A DNA stretch of 64,000 nt. It comes from Monocercomonoides exilis. Taxonomy: Eukaryota; Preaxostyla; Oxymonadida; Polymastigidae. The notes below the pieces were generated by a model. It was not told the origin of the DNA and ran no database searches. It saw only the letters and a program-made list of their open reading frames with translations. This document shows, one piece after another, positions 56,785 to 64,000 of this stretch; the first letter of the stretch is position 1, and each line of letters opens with the position of its first letter. The stretch spans positions 1,313,501 to 1,377,500 of the forward strand of contig LSRY02000008.1 of NCBI GenBank assembly GCA_001643675.2. Direction: 5' to 3'. The position numbers and the translations under genes are program-made.

Positions 56785-57750
56785 CAGCTACAATGCAAAT
56801 ATAACGAACACAAAGATACGAAAATGAAGATGCAGAATGCCTTGGACAAATTAAAAACGATCTTCAAAGTGGTTGTGCATCGACGTGAAGAGGTTGCAGC
56901 TGCTGTTTTTCTTTTCGCGAAAATCAACAGAATTTTCTGATGGCAAAAACCATGCCAACCGCTCACCAGAACAGCTACCCCATTAATGTCCATTTCTGAA
57001 GGAAAAAAAAGGCCGTTTCAGCATGCAAGCAGCAGACGCATCGCCACGTCATTCCCTTTCACAATTTCCCAACTGACAATTGAAGAGTTCGCGTATCATG
57101 AAGGAATTCCTCGGTAAGAGAAGTCATCTGAAGAAGTAAATGAAGAAAAAAAAAGAGATGAAGGCGATGAAGGTGATGAAGGCGATGAAGGCGATGAAGG
57201 CTTGGAGGAAAATGAAGAAGAATATAAGGAAGAAGAAGAAGAAGAAGAAGACAAATATGATTATGACCAAGAAGGGAAAAATTATATAAAATTTTAATTA
57301 TTGGGAGATGCATTTGAAAATAATGACGGAGAAGAATTCGATGAAGAAGATGAAGGAGATGACGAAGAGGAAGAAGATGAAGAAGATGAAGAAGATGAAG
57401 AAGATGAAAAATATGAAGAAGATAATGGCCAAGAAGATAAAGAAGAATATGATAATGGACAAGAAGGATAAAATTTATGTAATTTCATTTGTCAAGGAGG
57501 TGCATATGAAAAAAATGACTTCGAAGATAAAGACGATTAAGGAAATGAAGATGGAGAAGAAGATGATGATGATGACAGCGATGATGGCAATGACAGAGAT
57601 GAAGATGACAAAGATGGTGAATATGATGTTATTGTCAAGTTTGAATACTATACATCTTCTGACAGAAGATATTCTCAGCATCACGGCCTCGTTCTCTGCT
57701 CTTGTGAATAACGTTTCAATGATAGAAGGCTGAAGACAAAGGTCAAATGA
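56785..57750 (+). pseudogene. Acidic repeat gene, open except for in-frame TAA and one TGA
   Basis: One frame (phase of 56785) reads KMQNALDKLKTIFKVVVHRR to a TGA at 56938. It then stays open through ISQLTIEEFAYHEGIPR and a long Asp/Glu repeat to YDVIVKFEYYTSSDRRYSQH, ending in TGA at 57748. Five TAA codons interrupt it, at 57115, 57295, 57469, 57538 and 57709, all in the same frame with no net frameshift. Possible readings: a decayed gene (CAA or GAA to TAA changes), short introns, or TAA read as an amino acid. The last is known for the oxymonad Streblomastix but is not supported by the clean large ORFs here. No family recognised. Confidence 0.4.
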
Positions 57751-59822
57751 CTCAAATCCATTTTACCTGTAATTTGCCTCCAGCTGCCTGTATTACGCAA
57801 AACTGTCCGTTTTTCTCGTTTTTTCGCCTCTCAAGCCAAGCAATGAAAAGCAGTTCCATCGCTCCCCCCAGCGCATAAAATCAATGTCTTGCCCTTCTCA
57901 TTCCAAGAAAGGCGCCTTGTTCTGTTCTAGCTGCCTCCAATGTCCTGTTTCACTCATCTGCCCCAATCGCCCCAACAAACTTAAAAATGAAAATGTCCTC
58001 TTCCTCTTTTTAAAAACGTTCCCTTTTCATTGAAGTTGGCTGTTCTTCCTTTTGGCCTTGGAAGTCTTTCAACCCCGTTGATTTCTGCATCATTAAATTT
58101 CATTTTTCATCACATTTCTATCCATCGCGCATGTTGAGTCCAAAATAAGTCACATAAATATTTATGATAAAATACATTCAGGCTCTAATAATATATTTGT
58201 AAGATAACATTTGACTCGCTTCATTGCTGTTCTGTTCTGCAAAGAATAAATTGTCCATTTTATATAATTTGTCTGAATCACCACTTTGGAGAGGATACGG
58301 ATGGAAATATCTTCACAACAAATAGAATAATATAAAATACATACATTGAAAATTCTTCATTTCCATCGAAAATATTGTCGCTCCACAGCATTCCAACAAT
58401 CGAAATGAACAATTTCATCTTCCATCGAATAAATATTCTTTTGTAATACCCAACCTATTTACTGGAAATATTTCATTTAGTCAATCTGTCTTTGTTTTCA
58501 CTTCGGAGTCTCACTCCGTTGACAGTTTCTGAGCATTTGGCATTTCTTGATCATTTTCCATAACGAATAAGAGCCACAAAAGAAAAAGAGCACAACTCGA
58601 TGTGTCGTGGCTGAATGGGAATATGAAGACAATGCGATAACAAAAGGATGGACTTGTGGTGTGGGGTGAAGGAGTTGAGTTTTTGGAGGAGACAGGGTTT
58701 TGGAGGGGGAAAGGAACGATAAAAGAATATTTTTTGTGGAAAAGAGGTATTTTTGTGATATTTAAAAGGCAAAATGGATGTGCGGGAGATGGATTTGGAT
58801 GGGATTTTGAGGGGTTGTTTTTTCGATTTTTGTGAGTTGGAAGGAGTGGAGGTCGTGTTTGTTATTTGAGAAAAGGATTTTGATGTTGAGGAGGTGGGGT
58901 GAGAAGGGGCAGAGGTGCGGAAGATGGGTGAAGCGAATGGAATATATTATCTTTGGAGGAGAGGATAAGAGATGGAGAGATATGTGGAGGAGGTGTTTTT
59001 TTATTTTCAAATGCAGAGAAGGAGGAGGCATATGGGGCAGGGCAAGAGGGAGAGCATTTGTGAGTGAGTGTTTGATAAGAAAGAGAAGTGGGGTTGAAGA
59101 AAAAAAAAGTGAGAGATATTTATTTAATATTTTAAATTTTTTATTGAAAGGATAGTTTGGCCGCGCCTCTCATTTGCAGGACAAGTGTTGGAGGCGGAGG
59201 CAGAGGAAGACGGGAAGAAGGAACATCAGCGCTGGCTCTTTGCATTGGAGGTGCGGAGACAGAGGAAGATGAGGAGCTGACTACGAGAGGCGTCTTGCAA
59301 TGGAAAGAGACAGAAAAAGGATGGAGATATTTATTTTTATTTTTGGTTGGAAGAAGGGGAATGGGAGCTGGGGGGACAGGGATTGTGATATTTTGTGGAG
59401 TGATATTGTTGTTGTTTTGAGGGGAAATGGAGAGAAGAAGAAGAAGATTTGGGCAAGGGATGGGAAAGGATTCTTCAGATGGAATCTTCTTCTTTTCCAG
59501 TTCTTTATGGAATAGAGTTTGTGAAGTTATTTAAGTGGAAATAAGACCAAGGATTGGAAGTGAATGATTTTTAGGAGAAGCAGAAGGGAAGCGAAGAAGG
59601 GGCGGATGGGCTTTGTTGGCAGAAAGGAACGATATTTTGGGGAAAAAAAAGGAAATGAAGAAGAAAGGATGAATTAGAAAAAGTGTGTGAAGAAAATTCA
59701 TTATAAAATAATTTGTTGTTATTTGTTTTGTTTTGTTTTTTAAAAATATCTTTCACATTTTTTTTTACAAATTTGTATATTTTTTATATTAAATTTCATG
59801 ATATTTTTTATTTTATATATTT
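57751..59822. other. Diverged outer arm of palindrome 3, no firm gene
   Basis: Mostly the diverged mirror of 45065-46650. It carries a CEDISI core at 58282-58318. Purine-rich frames around 58800-59400 are compositional. Confidence 0.45.
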
Positions 59823-59839
59823 TTATTCGGAATATTCAG

Positions 59840-60589
59840 TGAATTTCCGAAAGATGCGCAGAAAGCCATCACATGTTGTCTGAGGAGCGCAGATTGTTTT
59901 TTTAGCTTTGCTTGAAGAATGAGAGGAGGAAGAGAAATATTTCATATTTTTTGGATTGAGGGTTGGATGGAGGAAGATGAGAAGAGAAGAATGGTGAGAG
60001 TGAGGTTGGATGGGCAATGGAAGAGCGGGCGAAAACAACATTTAATTTTTTCTTTATTTTTGGAATTAGATTTGAAAGGCGAAGGCGTGGTGTGTGTGGT
60101 GCTTGGAGTGGATGATGTTGGGGTGAGAGGCATTTGGAGAGAGGCAAACAGGGGACGAGGGGAGTGAAGGGAAATGAAGATTTGTGGAGGTATTTTGTTC
60201 TTGTTTGTTCATATTCTTCATGTTCCATTTTTTATTTGTATTTGTATTTGTATTTTTTGATTTGATTGATGTGTGATGCGATCAGGTGTTGTCAAAAGCG
60301 CTGGGGGAGCATGAAACATGGGATGTGGAAACACTGCTTTTTTTATGAGCATTCCTGGAAGAAATTGGGAGAAATCAGCAACCGAAGAGTGTTTGGCAGA
60401 ATGAGCGAGACGGAAAAAACTGAAGAGAATGAGGAAAGAAATTTTTGTGGAATTTTTATTTACAAAAATCTTTTCGGAAGCAGCAGCAGAAGAGGCAGAA
60501 AAGAGGAACTCAAGCTCAATGGGATATTTTTTGGCATGGCGCTAAGAGGCATGGGGAAGGGGGAGAAGGAAAAGGAAGAAATTCTGTGA
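59840..60589 (+). CDS. Conserved hypothetical gene U, copy 3 (3' part)
   Basis: Holds the blocks after the first exon: a TATTCAG near 59840, the FPKDAQKAITCC-type block with a deletion and frame disturbance near 59885, GVVCVVLGVDDVG, then WREANRGRGE where copies 1 and 2 have a TAG. Intron end GATCAG near 60287, then VLSKALGEHE-type exon. From 60360 on it is almost identical to 37390-37618. Directly upstream of a beta-helix gene, as in copies 1 and 2. Confidence 0.3.
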
Positions 60590-62023
60590 ATGAATTTCAT
60601 TTCTCTTCTTTTTGCCAATTTTTTATCGCCGCCCTCTACACCCCTTAAATCCCTCTCCAGACTCACTTTTTTCAACATCTCAACAGCAAATGATGCATGT
60701 TCACCTTCAACAACAACATCAACCCAAACCTCTTGTTTTATGAATGGTTGCTCATTCTCATCAGTTAGCGACGCATATGATGGCGGAATTGTTCATTCCC
60801 TCAACAATCCTTTGGCTTCCTTATCTGTTTCAAACACCTCGTTTATTGGGTGTTGTCGAACAAGGAATGTTGAATGCATTGGAACTGAAACTAATAGGCT
60901 GGCTCCAGGGAGACAGAACATTACAGTGAATGGAGCAAACTCATTCACTTGGTGCGAGTGGAGTGAATCGAAGACGACTGGAAGCAAAGATGATTATGCC
61001 AATGAAGCTTCCAATGGTGGAGCAATTCGGATGTATAACCTCAATTCAGGAGAACTGACAGTTTCGCATTGTTCATTCAATGATTGCTATGCATATTATG
61101 GCGGAGGCGGAATCATGTGCCGTTCAATCAAGTCAGTTGATATAACAAACAATTTATTCAACGCTTGCAATGCTCAAAACAATGCTGGAGGGGGATTGTA
61201 TGTTGTATTAATTTCATCATGTGTTCGGATCAGCGGATGTGAGTTTCAGAAATGTTCTTCTTATGGCTGGGGAGGAGGACTTTATCTTGATAATTTTCAG
61301 GTTTCAGGAACAGATTGCATTGGAACAGAAAATGGAGAAGGGGAAAGTGCGTGTGTGTTTGACTGCAGTTTCACTTCATGCTCAGTCACAAATTCGCAAG
61401 GTGGGGGCATGCGTTGTGCTACTGTTCCTGCAACGCAATTCAAAATGAGGAGCATTCAGTTTTTTTCATGTTCTGCACGGCAAGAAGGTGGAGGATTGTG
61501 TTTACATCCAAATCGAGCAACAGCACCGAATGATAAATTTTATTGTTATTTTTTGTTTTTCACGAATGCAAATGCTCTGCAGCCACTCCATATGGGCATG
61601 ATATGATATATTACGATAATAACAATTTATATTTATCTCAAAATAACCCGTTCCATGAATGTTACACAACAAACACAGATGACCAAAGAGTATGTTATGG
61701 ATATGATTTATCGAATTCAGGGAGTTGGAAATTTCAGCACACAGAAAAAAAAGGATTGGCTGAAGGACAAGACGATATATGTTTCAATGAATGGAAATGA
61801 TGCATCTCCACTTTGCGGATCAAATGAATCAAATCCGTGCAAAACGGTGAAGAAGGCGTTTGAGATGTGTGAGGTGCAGATTAGCTTGACAATCACGCTG
61901 CTGGATGGAAATCATCAAAGCGAGACAACAACAATTGAGATTGGGTCAAAGAAGGTTTCAATCATTGGGACGAGCAAAGAGAAGAGCGCGATTGGAACAG
62001 GAGTGCTTTTTTTTAAATCATGA
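60590..62023 (+). pseudogene. Beta-helix repeat protein, two frameshifts and truncated
   Basis: The first 110 residues are identical to 37619-40135, then a different helix section (NGGAIRM, GGGGIMC, AGGGLYV, WGGGLYL, QGGGMRC, EGGGLCL). One base is missing near 61560 (LFFTNANAL instead of LFFHECKC) and an A-run near 61748 changes the frame again. The last frame (61655-62023) gives KTIYVSMNGND...CG...PCKTV and stops after SAIGTGVLFFKS at the AT-rich boundary, losing the usual end. Confidence 0.65.
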
Positions 62024-62446
62024 CTGGATGGTTTAAGATGCGTGAATAAGTATGCCCAACATTTTTCAAAAACAAAAGTGGATTAATATTTTGCATACAA
62101 ATACCAAAAAAATGCATTTAGTCGTAGCTATTGTTTGTAATAGGAAAAAGCTTTTTTACATATATTTTTATAGATTTTTCATCATTTTTTTCATTCTTAT
62201 ATTTATTACAAAAACATTATTAGCAACAGAAAAAAATAAATATATTTTTTCTGTGCAAAATTTGAAAAGAACATCAGGTCGAAAAAATATATTTTTGTGA
62301 TTGCTTATGCAGAATCATTTTTTTTCCTTGTTATTGTGAATAAAATCTTTCATTCATGTGAGTTATTATCTGTGGAAACTCCAGTGTATGAACTTAAAGA
62401 TACTGTTTGCCAAAACGAAATCCATATTCCGTTGAAAAGCTGAATC

Positions 62447-63140
62447 TTCCTTTTCGGATTATTTTTACACACATACATATTAACAAGTGTGTATACATAT
62501 GGACAATTCTTTTTGAATTCATGATAATTTTTAATCTTTTTTTTTCTTTTCTTTTTCTTTTTTTCAATAAAAATATTTCTTTTTTTGAAAACACTTCAGA
62601 AGCATTAACCAATCTTTGTGAAGAATTGTCATTAGCAAAACTTATCAATGTATATTGGGTGATAATTTTTGATGTCATGCCTTTACTGTAAAAAATTTCG
62701 GTTTTAATATATATCTTGAATGGTGATAAATGAACACTGAAAATTGATAATACCTTTTCAAGATAATTATGTCATGAACTTATCTCAAATAATGGCTTTT
62801 GCAACAATTATTTTATGTTCGAAATTTGATAAAAAACTTTTTGTTATTGGCAAAAAAACATTTTTTCAAATCAACACTCCGAAAAAAGTTATGATTTCAA
62901 AACAAAAAAGTCGCACAATATAACTTTTCAATAACGTTTCAGATGTGTAATGAAAATCAGATTTGATAAAACTTCTTTCGAATTTGAATTGGACTTGATT
63001 CAAATGGTATTTTTTCAGAAATTATCTTTGGAAACAAATGTTTGTCATTATGATTTCATTTTTTTCATTCAAATCATAATTGTTCAGCAATCATGGAATA
63101 TGTCAAATATGTCTTGATTTCTCAAAAATTCTATCATTAT
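62447..63140. repeat. Palindrome 4, left arm
   Basis: Reverse complement of 63307-64000 (sum 126447). It may start further left, since the partner runs off the window end. Confidence 0.95.
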
Positions 63141-63306
63141 TTATCAAATATGTAATGTTTGTTTTATTATCAATTATTAAACAATCACATTCGTTTGTCA
63201 TATTTCAATTTCAGATCTCAGAGTTTCATAGAAAAGGAAATGAATCATTAATGATGTTTGTTTATGTTCAAACAGGAAAAAGATACTATTATAAAATTTC
63301 TGTTGA
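63141..63306. other. Tip of palindrome 4
   Basis: 166-base AT-rich single-copy spacer between arms. Confidence 0.85.
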
Positions 63307-64000
63307 ATAATGACAGAATTTTTGAGAAATCAAGACATATTTGACATATTCCATGATTGCTGAACAATTATGATTTGAATGAAAAAAATGAAATCATAAT
63401 GACAAACATTTGTTTCCAAAGATAATTTCTGAAAAAATACCATTTGAATCAAGTCCAATTCAAATTCGAAAGAAGTTTTATCAAATCTGATTTTCATTAC
63501 ACATCTGAAACGTTATTGAAAAGTTATATTGTGCGACTTTTTTGTTTTGAAATCATAACTTTTTTCGGAGTGTTGATTTGAAAAAATGTTTTTTTGCCAA
63601 TAACAAAAAGTTTTTTATCAAATTTCGAACATAAAATAATTGTTGCAAAAGCCATTATTTGAGATAAGTTCATGACATAATTATCTTGAAAAGGTATTAT
63701 CAATTTTCAGTGTTCATTTATCACCATTCAAGATATATATTAAAACCGAAATTTTTTACAGTAAAGGCATGACATCAAAAATTATCACCCAATATACATT
63801 GATAAGTTTTGCTAATGACAATTCTTCACAAAGATTGGTTAATGCTTCTGAAGTGTTTTCAAAAAAAGAAATATTTTTATTGAAAAAAAGAAAAAGAAAA
63901 GAAAAAAAAAGATTAAAAATTATCATGAATTCAAAAAGAATTGTCCATATGTATACACACTTGTTAATATGTATGTGTGTAAAAATAATCCGAAAAGGAA
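63307..64000. repeat. Palindrome 4, right arm (cut by window end)
   Basis: Reverse complement of 62447-63140; still matching at base 64000. Confidence 0.95.

Larger units (their letters stand above)
52278..59800. repeat. Palindrome 3, right arm
   Basis: Reverse complement partner of 45065-52124, nearly exact close to the tip and diverged outward of about 57800. Confidence 0.93.
62024..64000. other. AT-rich region with palindrome 4
   Basis: No plausible gene. Contains the CAATTCTTTTTGAATTC motif (62503), a TTTTTC tract (62537-62585), TTGGGTGATAATTTTTGA (62655), TGAACACTGAAAA (62730) and AATCAACACTCCG (62870), the same order as in palindrome 3. Confidence 0.6.

Noticed and set aside
1-64000. 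tRNA, rRNA or snRNA genes
   Set aside because: No cloverleaf or known snRNA core was recognised by eye; a covariance-model search would be needed to be certain.

Overview
The window looks like nuclear DNA of a microbial eukaryote, most likely an oxymonad such as Monocercomonoides or Blattamonas. It is AT-rich, intron-bearing and has no bacterial operons. It is dominated by one family of cysteine- and glycine-rich right-handed parallel beta-helix proteins with G-G-G-[IVLM] turns, reminiscent of chlamydial Pmp repeats. It also carries a DIRS-type tyrosine-recombinase retrotransposon. The organism call rests on remembered likeness of the protein family and not on a search. The large open frames read well with the standard code.

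The main architecture is palindromic. Four large inverted duplications cover roughly 60% of the window. Palindrome 1 spans 1-17448 (tip 8503-8946, left arm cut by the window edge). Palindrome 2 spans about 38155-44215 (tip 41094-41276). Palindrome 3 spans about 45065-59800 (tip 52125-52277). Palindrome 4 spans about 62447-64000 and beyond (tip 63141-63306). Each has an AT-rich, gene-poor centre and beta-helix genes on its arms. The arms of 1 and 2 end at a short shared motif (CTTTTTGAAAAGTCGCAAAT) that also ends a small 250-bp inverted-repeat element inside palindrome 3. The AT-rich centres share sequence and an ordered set of motifs, so they look like one family of fold-back elements not explained by any family I recognise.

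Between the palindromes: 17.7-19.7 kb holds a beta-helix gene; 19.7-24.5 kb is mostly unassigned with possible exons; 24511-28786 is a DIRS-like element with ITRs, internal complementary region, Gag, RT/RNase H/methyltransferase-like, and recombinase frames; 28.8-31.1 kb is AT-rich and empty; 31.1-32.5 kb is another beta-helix gene; 32.5-35.7 kb is low-complexity intergenic DNA; 35.7-37.6 kb is a segmental duplicate of 3.4-5.6 kb.

Eleven beta-helix copies are present. They are built from interchangeable segments (an N-terminal GGG-repeat helix plus one of three variants of a second helix that starts with V-x-x-N/G-G ... C ... P/A-C-x-T). Several are truncated or frameshifted, often just where an AT-rich element begins. 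The picture is a subtelomere-like or accessory region in which a surface-protein-like family is shuffled by inverted duplication, conversion and mobile elements. That interpretation is inference.
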